This document shows, one piece after another, positions 1 to 6,553 of a stretch of 15,504 nt of DNA (its first letter is position 1; each line of letters opens with the position of its first letter). Source of the DNA: Psychromonas sp. (GTDB lineage Bacteria > Pseudomonadota > Gammaproteobacteria > Enterobacterales > Psychromonadaceae). The stretch lies in contig JAGLDN010000343.1 of NCBI GenBank assembly GCA_023145575.1, positions 1 to 15,504 on the forward strand. The letters run 5' to 3'. A model generated the notes under the pieces. The model was not told where the DNA came from and did no database searches. It was given only the letters and a program-made list of their open reading frames with translations. Position numbers and translations under genes: made by a program.

Positions 1-7
1 TTTTAGC

Positions 8-229
8 TTACTGCGTAACATCAGATATTAAGTAATCTCTATCAATTGAAACTACCATTCTACCTATATTTTGTGGCATATAGTGTTGTTGGGTGATGTG
101 TCCAAAAGCACGTTGAATGGGGTCAAAGAAATAAATACTAACCTGAGATGAAAGTGCAAGGTTGCCAGTATAACCTATTATATTTTTATCAGTATAAAAG
201 TCATTTCGATATACCAAGCTCGCCTCCAA
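8..229 (-). CDS. Short ORF of uncertain identity, possibly a truncated CheD-like fragment
   Basis: A small leftward reading frame of 73 codons from a TTG. A second TTG four codons in (starting at 217) follows a GGAGG at better spacing and would give 69 residues. I do not recognise the protein with confidence. Its middle (LSSQVSIYFFDP, then R, G, H and a terminal MP) follows the order of conserved positions in CheD chemoreceptor deamidases (LGSCV, DP, R, G, H, P). CheD is about twice as long, and its catalytic Cys would be Gln here, so an active enzyme is unlikely. The last residues, SDVTQ and the stop, are encoded by a 15-bp sequence that recurs inverted at 390-404. This suggests an older gene cut off at a repeat or insertion end. 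It may not be expressed. Confidence 0.35.
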   Translation of the reverse strand: MEASLVYRNDFYTDKNIIGYTGNLALSSQVSIYFFDPIQRAFGHITQQHYMPQNIGRMVVSIDRDYLISDVTQ

Positions 230-404
230 ATTTTAATTTTCCAAGTACCTCTTGCAAAAATAGATGTTAACAAAAATATAAAAAGTTAAAAAGTTAAAAA
301 GTTAAAAAAGTTAAAAAGTTAAAAAGTTAAAAAAGATAAAAAGATAAAAAGATAAAAAGATAAAACGAGTTAATTCATTAGTTATATAACTGATGTTACG
401 CAGT
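10..404. repeat. 15-bp perfect inverted repeat pair (10-24 and 390-404)
   Basis: ACTGCGTAACATCAG at 10-24 is the exact reverse complement of CTGATGTTACGCAGT at 390-404. The copies lie 365 bp apart and share nothing obvious beyond 15 bp, as expected of terminal inverted repeats. I see no target-site duplication outside them. They could bound a 395-bp non-autonomous element. Alternatively they are the ends of two separate insertions facing away from the DNA between them. Element family not identified. Confidence 0.5.
278..367. repeat. 8-bp tandem repeat array, about 11 units
   Basis: Eleven consecutive units of TTAAAAAG or ATAAAAAG, with two units stretched to nine bases by an extra A (302-310 and 327-335) and a last unit ATAAAACG. 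One ATAAAAAG unit is followed by six TTAAAAAG-type units and then an ATAAAAAG block. The array is almost pure A/T with a G at each step. It lies between the 15-bp inverted repeats and upstream of the short leftward ORF. Slippage could change its length between strains. Confidence 0.85.
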
Positions 405-769
405 TAATAAGTAACAATTTGGTTAATTCTACCTATCAATAGAGGGAAAGGCATAGATTGTATCTTGCGGTATAATGGGTGAAAAACAAACATTATGGAT
501 TGTCAATTAAAGTATTATCCTTATTTAGCTGAATTTGACAATGACAGCTAGAAGTGATAATCAAGCAAGACACAAAAGAAAAGGATAACTGCTTAAAAAT
601 TTGTTTTACTATCCAAGGTTACGATCTGGCAATTATTTTCCTTATCCGCGACACAAGGACACAGTATTGATCATACACAACAACTAATAAACGGATCTCC
701 TAATACATTATGTGATTACGGATAAATGTGATAGTAAGACAAATAAAAAACTGAAAAAATATGAATATA
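405..769. other. Gene-free stretch, possibly with a decayed transposase fragment
   Basis: No intact gene is visible between the 15-bp repeat and the end of minE. Around 640-745 on the plus strand one frame reads TQGHSIDHTQQLINGSP, then TLCDYG and a stop. This loosely resembles the region of IS5/IS4-type transposases that runs from T-x-G-x-x-x-D to the ADKGYDS segment. The match is weak and interrupted by stops, so a transposase remnant is only a guess. A short ATG frame at 494 (18 codons) has no clear ribosome site. Confidence 0.3.
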
Positions 770-770
770 T
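748..770 (-). terminator. Possible weak terminator after minE
   Basis: Immediately after the minE stop the leftward transcript would contain AATAT-ATTC-ATATT followed by a run of T. The stem is only five A-U pairs, so this is at best a weak intrinsic terminator. No better candidate lies downstream of minE. Confidence 0.2.
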
Positions 771-1036
771 TATGATTTTGGCATGGCTATATTTACTTCA
801 AGTACAGACATATTGCTATCAACTTTATCGGTTAATTCACACTTTACATCTCTATCTGATATCGTTAAATATTTTTTTACCACTTCAATAATTTCATTTT
901 GTAGCTCAGGTAAATAAGCAGGCGTCACTGTGCTACCTGGGTGTTCATGTGCGACAATAATTTGCAAACGCTCTTTTGCTGTTTGAGCGCTCCCAACTTT
1001 AGTCTTGTTTTTCGTAAAAAAACTTAATATTCCCAT
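770..1036 (-). CDS. minE: Cell division topological specificity factor MinE
   Basis: MinE forms the ring that stimulates MinD ATPase, driving pole-to-pole oscillation of MinCD so that FtsZ assembles only at mid-cell. The 88-residue product has the same length as E. coli MinE. It has the N-terminal membrane-targeting start (MGILSFF), the anti-MinCD helix around the conserved KERLQIIVAHE, and the C-terminal topological domain beginning near YLPELQNEI. An upstream TTG in the same frame would add four residues, but that TTGGAG is better read as the ribosome site, seven bases before the ATG. The ATG lies one base after the minD stop, so translation is probably coupled. It is the last gene of leftward minCDE. 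Confidence 0.97.
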   Translation of the reverse strand: MGILSFFTKNKTKVGSAQTAKERLQIIVAHEHPGSTVTPAYLPELQNEIIEVVKKYLTISDRDVKCELTDKVDSNMSVLEVNIAMPKS

Positions 1037-1037
1037 T

Positions 1038-1850
1038 TTAGACTCCAAATATACGGCTTAAAATACCTTTCTTTTTATAATCAATAAAACGAAAGTCACA
1101 TTCAACTCCAAGTAAACGCTCCACTGTATCTTGATATGCTTTACCTGCATCGCTATCTTTATTTAAAATCACAGGCTCACCTGAGTTTGATGCATTTAAT
1201 ACAGACTCTGATTCAGGGATAACACCCAGTAGTTCAATGCCCAATAATTCATTAATATCTGCAATACTTAACATTTCGCCATTTTTAACACGCTCTGGGC
1301 AATATCTTGTAATAATAAGGTGTACTTTTACAGGATCTAGTTGTTGCTCCGCTCTAAATGATTTACTTGAAAGCATCCCTGTAATACGATCGGAATCACG
1401 TACTGATGAAACTTCAGGATTTGTTGTCACAATGGCTTCATCTGCAAAATAAAGTGCCATCATTGCACCTTGCTCTATACCAGCTGGCGAATCACAAATA
1501 ATGTATTCAAAACCATCATCTTTAAGCTCTTCAATAACAGCTTTAACACCCGATCTATTCAATGCATCTTTATTTCTTGTTTGAGAAGCCGGTAGTATAT
1601 ATAGCCCTTCTATTCTTTTATCTTTAACTAAAGCTTGCTGTAAATTAGCTTCTTTATTAATAACATTAATAAGATCAAATACAACTCGGCGCTCACAACC
1701 CATGATAAGATCAAGATTGCGCAGTCCAATATCAAAATCAATAACAACCGTTTTAGCACCGCTAGCGGCGAGGCCACTTCCGATTGATGCGCTAGTTGTT
1801 GTTTTACCAACACCACCTTTTCCCGAGGTAACTACAATTACTTTTGCCAT
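1038..1850 (-). CDS. minD: Septum site-determining ATPase MinD
   Basis: MinD is a ParA/MinD-type ATPase that dimerises on the inner membrane with ATP, recruits MinC to block FtsZ polymerisation, and is released by MinE. The 270-residue product carries the deviant Walker A motif GKGGVGKTT at residues 10-18, with signature Lys11 and Lys16. It also has the DFDIGLRNLDLIMG segment near 38-51 and a DSPAGIE segment near 120-126. The C-terminal end KKKGILSRIFGV is the basic amphipathic membrane-targeting helix. The start is supported by AAGGATAT upstream of the ATG. It lies 21 bases downstream of minC and one base upstream of minE. No anomalies seen. Confidence 0.98.
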   Translation of the reverse strand: MAKVIVVTSGKGGVGKTTTSASIGSGLAASGAKTVVIDFDIGLRNLDLIMGCERRVVFDLINVINKEANLQQALVKDKRIEGLYILPASQTRNKDALNRSGVKAVIEELKDDGFEYIICDSPAGIEQGAMMALYFADEAIVTTNPEVSSVRDSDRITGMLSSKSFRAEQQLDPVKVHLIITRYCPERVKNGEMLSIADINELLGIELLGVIPESESVLNASNSGEPVILNKDSDAGKAYQDTVERLLGVECDFRFIDYKKKGILSRIFGV

Positions 1851-1871
1851 TTTAATATCCTTATAATATTT

Positions 1872-2603
1872 TCATTTTTCGTAAAGAGGCACTATTTCTA
1901 ATTGTTTATCTTTAAACTTCACAACACAGCTTGTATTAATAAATTCTTCTGGTAGCTCTGCAGTTAAATTGTAGGTGCCAGCGATAGAAACTAATTCTGG
2001 TGCAAATGATGTACAGTAAACAGCCGCATCTTGATCTCCCGTCGCACCAGCTAGCGCACGTCCTCGTAGCACACCATAAATATAAACATTTCCATCAGCA
2101 ATGACTTCTGCACCCGCATTTACATCGCCGAGTATCACTAAATCATTTTCTTTTGCATAAACCTGTTGCCCAGAACGCACCTTCCCTTGATGTAATTGCG
2201 CTTTTGGATCTATGTGAACGCCAACAGGTATTGATTCGCTTTTTACTTCAGCTTGTTCCGTCTTAACCGCATTGTTAACCAATGAAGGATTAGCACTTTT
2301 TAATACTGCTATATCTAGTCTATGAAGTGAATCCTTTTGAGCCGAAGTTAAGTCTCCGGAAATACCGACAAGGATAAATTCTTCATCTAAAATAATTTGC
2401 CGTATTTGTTTAAAATCAAGGCTTAAATCTACCATTGGATTTTTATTGTCAACATGAATAACAATGGGTGAAAATTTGAAAAAACTAGGGGACCTTTCGC
2501 TTTTTTTATGCAACTCTTCAATTAAGGGGGATAAATCCCCATCCTTAAGTGAGACAACAAACAATAAAAAGCTTAACGATTTTAAAGTCATGATGTATCC
2601 CAT
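1872..2603 (-). CDS. minC: Septum site-determining protein MinC
   Basis: MinC inhibits FtsZ polymerisation and is brought to the membrane by MinD. The 243-residue product has an N-terminal domain (about 1-105) that acts on FtsZ and a variable linker. Its C-terminal beta-helix domain (about 130-230) carries the conserved VRSGQQVYA, ADGNVYIYGVLRGRALAGA and LVSIAGTY segments, which mediate dimerisation and MinD binding. A second ATG four codons in, at 2591, has GGGA at suitable spacing and is a credible true start giving 239 residues. It is the first gene of leftward minCDE and diverges from ycgL across a 113-base A/T-rich gap, as in E. coli. Confidence 0.97.
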   Translation of the reverse strand: MGYIMTLKSLSFLLFVVSLKDGDLSPLIEELHKKSERSPSFFKFSPIVIHVDNKNPMVDLSLDFKQIRQIILDEEFILVGISGDLTSAQKDSLHRLDIAVLKSANPSLVNNAVKTEQAEVKSESIPVGVHIDPKAQLHQGKVRSGQQVYAKENDLVILGDVNAGAEVIADGNVYIYGVLRGRALAGATGDQDAAVYCTSFAPELVSIAGTYNLTAELPEEFINTSCVVKFKDKQLEIVPLYEK

Positions 2604-2716
2604 ATAAATAAATTTTTTACTTCTTATCTAAAGTCGAATGTTTTATCATGTAAAATATTATTTTCAATATTAGCGTTAACGAAATAAATAGGCAAGATAA
2701 AGGATATAAAAACATT
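2604..2716. promoter_or_regulatory. Divergent minC / ycgL intergenic region
   Basis: This 113-base A/T-rich gap must hold the promoters of both leftward minCDE and the rightward ycgL operon. I see AAAGGA at 2699-2704 as a loosely spaced ribosome site for ycgL. I cannot assign a convincing -35/-10 pair to either direction. Confidence 0.4.
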
Positions 2717-3010
2717 ATGTTATGTGCTATATATAAAAGTTTTCTTAAAAATAATACTTATCTTTTTGTAAAAAAGTGCGATAATTTCTCATATGTACCA
2801 GAACTACTTCTTGCTCAATTAGGGAAAACTAAATTAGTAACTATTATTAACCTCCATAAAGATAAAAAGATGGCCATTGTATCTGCAAAAAAAATTATTC
2901 AAGAAATAGAAGTTCACGGATTTTATTTGCAGCTGCCACCCTTTACAATTAATTATTTAGAAGAACATCAAAAAATGAAACAAAGCGCATCAAATAAGGT
3001 AAGGAGTTAG
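2717..3010 (+). CDS. ycgL: YcgL domain-containing protein
   Basis: A 97-residue cytoplasmic protein of the YcgL family, of unknown biochemical function. Family features seen are the CAIYKS start, the TYLFVKK and F-x-x-VPE-x-L segments, and the C-terminal GFYLQLPP motif near residues 68-75, all shared with E. coli YcgL. It has no signal peptide or membrane segment. Divergence from minC matches E. coli gene order and supports the call. Its stop lies one base before the lytic transglycosylase ATG, and AAGGAG for that gene lies inside the end of ycgL, so the two are probably co-transcribed. Confidence 0.93.
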   Translation: MLCAIYKSFLKNNTYLFVKKCDNFSYVPELLLAQLGKTKLVTIINLHKDKKMAIVSAKKIIQEIEVHGFYLQLPPFTINYLEEHQKMKQSASNKVRS

Positions 3011-3011
3011 A

Positions 3012-4055
3012 ATGACATTTAACAGTATTATTCCAAGTGTCAAGAAGATTTTTCTGCTGGTTTCTATTATTTCATACTGCACTATTGCCAAAAGTGCGGA
3101 ACCAATCCACACGCCATTAGTAAAAGAGAAAATTTCCTTTAGTGAATATGTCACTAACATAAAAAAAGAAGCCATTGAAAAAGGCATACATAAAAAGACT
3201 GTAAAGGACGCGTTTAAAAAAGTCAAGCTATTACAACACAGTGTTAAATCCGACAAAAAGCAACCTGAGTTTAAACTGAAGCTTGATAAATATGTCCTTC
3301 GCACTGTTCCAGGGTGGAAGATAAAAAAAGCAAGGAGACTGTACAAAAAATATTATAAATTACTATATAAAATTGGTAAAGAATATAATGTTCAGCCGCG
3401 TTTTATTGTTTCACTTTGGGGAATTGAAACGAATTTTGGCAGTTTAACAGGTAACACAAGTATCATTTCAACTTTAACAACAATGGCTTATGAAGGAAGA
3501 AGAGAAGAGTTATTTAAAAATCAACTCTTTGCCGCGCTAACTATTTTGGAAAAAGGTAATATAACATCTGATAAATTCATTGGCTCTTGGGCAGGCGCAA
3601 TGGGTCAAATTCAATTTATGCCAACGTCTTACTTAAATTATGCAGTTGATTATACTGGCAATGGTAAAAAAGACATTTGGAAATCAAAAGGTGATATATT
3701 TGCATCTGCAGCTAATTATTTAAAAAAAGAGGGTTGGCAAGGTAATCAAACATGGGGAAGACAAGTCATCCTTCCCAAAGGTTTTGATTTAACTTTAGCG
3801 GGGATCAATCATAAAAAAACACTGTCACAATGGCAAGCCTTGGGCGTTCGGCGATATAATGGCCGTAATCTACCGAAAGTTAAAATTGATGCATCTATTA
3901 TTATTCCCGATGATATAAATAATCGAATTTATTTGGTTTATAACAATTTTCATGTTTTAATGCATTGGAATCGTTCATATTATTTTTCAATAGCTGTGTG
4001 TTACCTTTCAGATAGAATTAAATATCCACGTATTAAAGGATTGGTAAATAAATGA
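3012..4055 (+). CDS. MltB-family lytic murein transglycosylase
   Basis: A predicted periplasmic enzyme that cleaves the MurNAc-GlcNAc bond of peptidoglycan to leave 1,6-anhydro-MurNAc. The 347-residue protein begins with a signal peptide (hydrophobic 12-25, likely cleavage after AKSA near 29). A Cys at 23 is preceded by Tyr, so a lipoprotein site is doubtful. The catalytic Glu is Glu139 in WGIETNFG, and AGAMGQIQFMP follows near 195-205, as in the MltB family. The C-terminal WNRSYYFSIAVCYLSDRI matches the MltB_2-type subfamily, and no peptidoglycan-binding domain follows. AAGGAG five bases upstream supports the start. It overlaps ycgN by four bases (ATGA). Confidence 0.93.
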   Translation: MTFNSIIPSVKKIFLLVSIISYCTIAKSAEPIHTPLVKEKISFSEYVTNIKKEAIEKGIHKKTVKDAFKKVKLLQHSVKSDKKQPEFKLKLDKYVLRTVPGWKIKKARRLYKKYYKLLYKIGKEYNVQPRFIVSLWGIETNFGSLTGNTSIISTLTTMAYEGRREELFKNQLFAALTILEKGNITSDKFIGSWAGAMGQIQFMPTSYLNYAVDYTGNGKKDIWKSKGDIFASAANYLKKEGWQGNQTWGRQVILPKGFDLTLAGINHKKTLSQWQALGVRRYNGRNLPKVKIDASIIIPDDINNRIYLVYNNFHVLMHWNRSYYFSIAVCYLSDRIKYPRIKGLVNK

Positions 4056-4495
4056 GTGAGTTTTGGAAAGAAAAAACATTTCAAGAAATGAGTGAATCAG
4101 AATGGGAATCCCTTTGTGATGGCTGTGGAAAATGCTGTCTCACTAAATTTACTGAACAGGATGAATCAAAGCCATTGATCTACACCACTATTGGCTGCAA
4201 ACTTTTAGATTGTACAACTTGTCGATGCAAAAAATATGAAAATCGCTTTGAATATGTAATCGATTGCAAAAAAATCGAGCGTGAAGACATTGACAAATAT
4301 TACTGGTTACCCGCTAAGTGTGCTTATCGTTTACTATCCGAAAGTAAACAATTGCCTTGGTGGCATCACTTATTAACGGGGACCCGAGATACAATGCATA
4401 ACCTTGGATTCTCCGTGCGTGATAAAATCACTTCAGAAGAGCTTGTTGATCCTGACAATGCCATGGACTATATCGCGCGTTGGCCAGCACAATAA
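4052..4495 (+). CDS. ycgN: YcgN family cysteine-cluster protein
   Basis: A 147-residue cytoplasmic protein of the UPF0153/YkgJ-type cysteine-cluster family, thought to bind metal (zinc or iron) but without an assigned reaction. Visible are WESLCDGCGKCCL (Cys22, 25, 28, 29), a second cluster with Cys49, 54, 57, 59 and 72, and the conserved LPAKCAYRLL and WHHLLTG segments, all shared with E. coli YcgN. The start codon overlaps the end of the transglycosylase gene by four bases, indicating translational coupling. Last gene of the ycgL operon. Confidence 0.95.
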   Translation: MSEFWKEKTFQEMSESEWESLCDGCGKCCLTKFTEQDESKPLIYTTIGCKLLDCTTCRCKKYENRFEYVIDCKKIEREDIDKYYWLPAKCAYRLLSESKQLPWWHHLLTGTRDTMHNLGFSVRDKITSEELVDPDNAMDYIARWPAQ

Positions 4496-4545
4496 TAGCA
4501 ATAGTATTAAACCTAAAAAAATTAATGCCTTAATGCTATTGCTAT
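4495..4545 (+). terminator. 16-bp inverted repeat just after ycgN
   Basis: The left arm (4495-4510, starting at the last base of the ycgN stop) pairs with the right arm (4530-4545) over 16 positions, with one G-T wobble and a 19-base loop. Its position suggests it ends the ycgL operon transcript or protects its 3' end. It lacks the T-run of a standard intrinsic terminator, so a palindromic repeat or processing signal is equally possible. Confidence 0.45.
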
Positions 4546-4594
4546 ACTCGTAATCATTCAAGCTTGAAATATTGCAAACCTTGAGGGAGACGGA
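4546..4594 (+). repeat. Possible dispersed repeat element, copy A
   Basis: Begins ACTCGTA and carries TTGCAA and TTGAGG in the same order and similar spacing as a segment at 9774-9826. It includes the perfect 12-bp palindrome TTCAAGCTTGAA. Both copies sit a short way after the end of an operon. The shared blocks suggest a small dispersed intergenic repeat, but overall identity is modest and I cannot name the family. Confidence 0.3.
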
Positions 4595-4646
4595 TCCTAA
4601 ACGGAAAGCATCCGATCTAACTTATGGCATCGATACTTGTCTACTT

Positions 4647-4994
4647 TGAAGGTGTTTTTCTCAAAGCTTTCTCGCTGGGATGTCAGATCAAGACAGAATA
4701 TTTTACCTATCAACAGTTATCGATGCTTATCGTTTACCTGCACAAAAAAATGTTAATGCTGACAAAGTTATTCTCTTTTAGAATGTTGTAGCAGAACGCT
4801 TACATCAGAGCCTTACTCCGCAGGGCAAGGCTACTTTAACCAATTTAGGCAGTTATAAAATGTCGACTTGGTGCGACAGTTAAGAATTAAAATCTTTATT
4901 TAAATTCGAAGTTAAGTAATGTTATATCGAGCAGATAGATGCGATTTTTCTTGCTGACTTTTCACCTTTACGTCACATGCGCATAAATATCTGA
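4647..4994 (+). pseudogene. Decayed gene of unknown family with three in-frame stops
   Basis: One reading frame keeps coding character for about 100 codons but contains TAG at 4779-4781 and TAA at 4881-4883 and 4917-4919 before a TGA at 4992-4994. An ATG lies at 4680. Segments read MSDQDRIFYLSTVIDAYRL, NVVAERLHQSLTPQGKATL and IEQIDAIFLADFSPLRHMRI. Upstream, another frame (from ATG 4624, MASILVYFEGVFLKAF) may be the shifted N-terminus, so a frameshift near 4670-4680 is possible. I do not recognise the family. All three stops could come from CAA or CAG by a single C-to-T change. It lies between the ycgN terminus and arsC in the same direction and is probably a recently lost accessory gene. Confidence 0.5.
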
Positions 4995-5010
4995 ATTTAA
5001 GAAGGCAAAA

Positions 5011-5367
5011 ATGACTGACATCACAATTTATCACAACAATTTATGTTCAAAGAGTAGAGCAACACTTGCGATATTAAGATCCGTTGAAAATGCCAACATT
5101 GAGATAATTAATTACCTAGAAACACCACCAACAATCGAAGTGCTAAAAAAAATTATTTTTCAGCTAGGTTTTGGATCTGCTCGCCAACTTATGCGCACTA
5201 GCGAAGCAATTTATAAAACACTAAATTTAACAAAAGACTGCACTGAAAAAGTATTACTCGATGCCATGGTCAATAATCCAAAACTCATTGAACGCCCAAT
5301 TGTTATCGCCAATAATAAAGCAAAAATTGGCCGCCCACCTGATTCAGTTTTAGCCATCCTTTCATGA
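5011..5367 (+). CDS. yfgD: ArsC family reductase, YfgD type
   Basis: A 118-residue thioredoxin-fold protein of the glutaredoxin-dependent ArsC family, closest to E. coli YfgD. The active-site loop is HNNLCSKSRATL with Cys12. Arg58 (in SARQLMR), Arg95 (in LIERPIV) and Arg108 (in IGRPP) match the oxyanion-binding arginines of ArsC. Family membership suggests arsenate reduction, but YfgD-type proteins lie away from ars operons, as here, and their real substrate is uncertain. AAGAAGG upstream supports the start. Its stop overlaps the DUF2069 start by four bases (ATGA), so the pair is co-translated. Confidence 0.92.
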   Translation: MTDITIYHNNLCSKSRATLAILRSVENANIEIINYLETPPTIEVLKKIIFQLGFGSARQLMRTSEAIYKTLNLTKDCTEKVLLDAMVNNPKLIERPIVIANNKAKIGRPPDSVLAILS

Positions 5368-5729
5368 AAAACAAACAGATAAATACCTACAAACACATTG
5401 CGCAAACTGGATACTTCGGGTTGTTATTAATAGTACCCATCTGGCATTTATGGCTATCTCCGCCAGCGCTTGGAATAAACTTGATTTTAATCACCTTAAT
5501 TTGGTTTATTCCACTATTATTCCCATTAAATGGGATAATACATAGCAACCCATACACATATGCATGGAGCGCTTTTCTCGCGGTCCTCTACATGATGCAT
5601 GCCACTGTTATTTTTTACAGTGTGAGTGCACAAAGAATATTAGCAGCAACAGAATTCATTTTTGCGACACTTTTTTTTATAGGAGATGTTTATTTTACAA
5701 AATACACTCTCGGCAAGCGTCAGATTTAA
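5364..5729 (+). CDS. DUF2069 inner-membrane protein
   Basis: A 121-residue hydrophobic protein with four predicted membrane segments, roughly residues 17-35, 37-54, 65-86 and 91-110. DUF2069 has no known activity but is regularly found next to yfgD-like arsC and near hda in gammaproteobacteria. Recognition rests on the WHLWLSPP, FPLNGI and YAWSAFLAVLYMMHA segments. It overlaps yfgD by four bases and converges on hda across 86 bases in which I find no clear terminator. Confidence 0.85.
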   Translation: MKNKQINTYKHIAQTGYFGLLLIVPIWHLWLSPPALGINLILITLIWFIPLLFPLNGIIHSNPYTYAWSAFLAVLYMMHATVIFYSVSAQRILAATEFIFATLFFIGDVYFTKYTLGKRQI

Positions 5730-5815
5730 GTATTCGCAAAAAGAACAGTAACAAGGTATCACATGAGTTCTCCAGCTGAGGTTACATCTTGAAGTATCAT
5801 TGATATGTGTCTGCA

Positions 5816-6544
5816 CTAAAGTTGTAATACTTCTTTAACAAAGGGAATGGTTAGTTTCCGCTGTGATCCAAGTGAAGCGTTATCTAATTTATCTAAAATA
5901 TTCAACAACAGATCCATTTCTCTTGATAAACGGGTTAATAAAAACCGTCCGACATCGACAGGGAGTTTGATACCTTTAAGTTGTGAACGCAATTGCAACG
6001 CACCTAACTTTTCTTCATCATTTAACGGCAGTAAATGACAACAAGATCCCCATTCAAATCGTGACACAAGATCAACAAGTTCAATGCCAATATCTTTAGG
6101 TAAACCTGAAGCACAAAGCACCAAACTCGCACCTAATGGCTCTTTGTCTACGTTATCACGCCAACGATTATAAAAATCAAACAAGGCTTTTTCCCACTTT
6201 TTATTACCCGCAATCAATTCGATATTATCAACGCAAACCATCGACATGTTTTCCATGTTTTCAAAAATATCTAATGCCATGCTTTGATAATGAGTCAGAG
6301 GGATATAAGCAATCTCTAATCCTTTATCATCCATTTCCGCGCAGAGTGCATGTAGCAGATGTGAGCGACCGCTACCCACCTCTCCCCACATGTATAGAAC
6401 AGGCTCACCGATGCCAACAACACTATTTTTAAGTAAAGTAATTAAATCGCCATTTTTTCCTGGGTAAAAACTCGCAAACGTTTCATCATCAGGAAATTTT
6501 AGAGCTAACAACGGATATTGAAAGCATAATTCATCTTGCACCAT
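5816..6544 (-). CDS. hda: DnaA regulatory inactivator Hda
   Basis: Hda binds the DNA-loaded sliding clamp and stimulates ATP hydrolysis by DnaA, preventing repeat initiation. The 242-residue AAA+ protein has the Hda hallmark PDDETFASFYPG, a Walker A with Arg for Lys (GEVGSGRS, 54-61, as in E. coli Hda), Walker B VCVDNIE (Asp106), the arginine-finger region SRFEWG (Arg162), and the LGALQLRSQLKG, DVGRFLL and RKLTIPFVKEVL segments. The N-terminal clamp-binding motif is unusual: CFQYPLLALKF in place of the expected QLSLPL type. The start is nine bases after the DUF2066 stop with no strong ribosome site, so translation may depend on coupling. Confidence 0.96.
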   Translation of the reverse strand: MVQDELCFQYPLLALKFPDDETFASFYPGKNGDLITLLKNSVVGIGEPVLYMWGEVGSGRSHLLHALCAEMDDKGLEIAYIPLTHYQSMALDIFENMENMSMVCVDNIELIAGNKKWEKALFDFYNRWRDNVDKEPLGASLVLCASGLPKDIGIELVDLVSRFEWGSCCHLLPLNDEEKLGALQLRSQLKGIKLPVDVGRFLLTRLSREMDLLLNILDKLDNASLGSQRKLTIPFVKEVLQL

Positions 6545-6553
6545 TATTTGATT

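Noticed and set aside
2990..3346. Open leftward frame of 118 codons opposite the lytic transglycosylase gene
   Set aside because: It lies entirely over well-supported ycgL/transglycosylase coding sequence and has no recognisable protein features or ribosome site.
4680..4994. Stop-codon recoding in the unidentified broken gene
   Set aside because: Neighbouring genes terminate normally at TAA, TAG and TGA, and the stops are spread without a recoding structure. Pseudogene decay is simpler.
5564..5779. Frame of 71 codons overlapping the end of the DUF2069 gene
   Set aside because: Most of it is an alternative frame of a real membrane-protein gene, with a Cys/Phe/His-rich, non-protein-like translation.
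5730..5815. Shared terminator between the convergent DUF2069 and hda genes
   Set aside because: Only a short CAGCTG palindrome and a small ATCATTGAT dyad are present, without T-runs.
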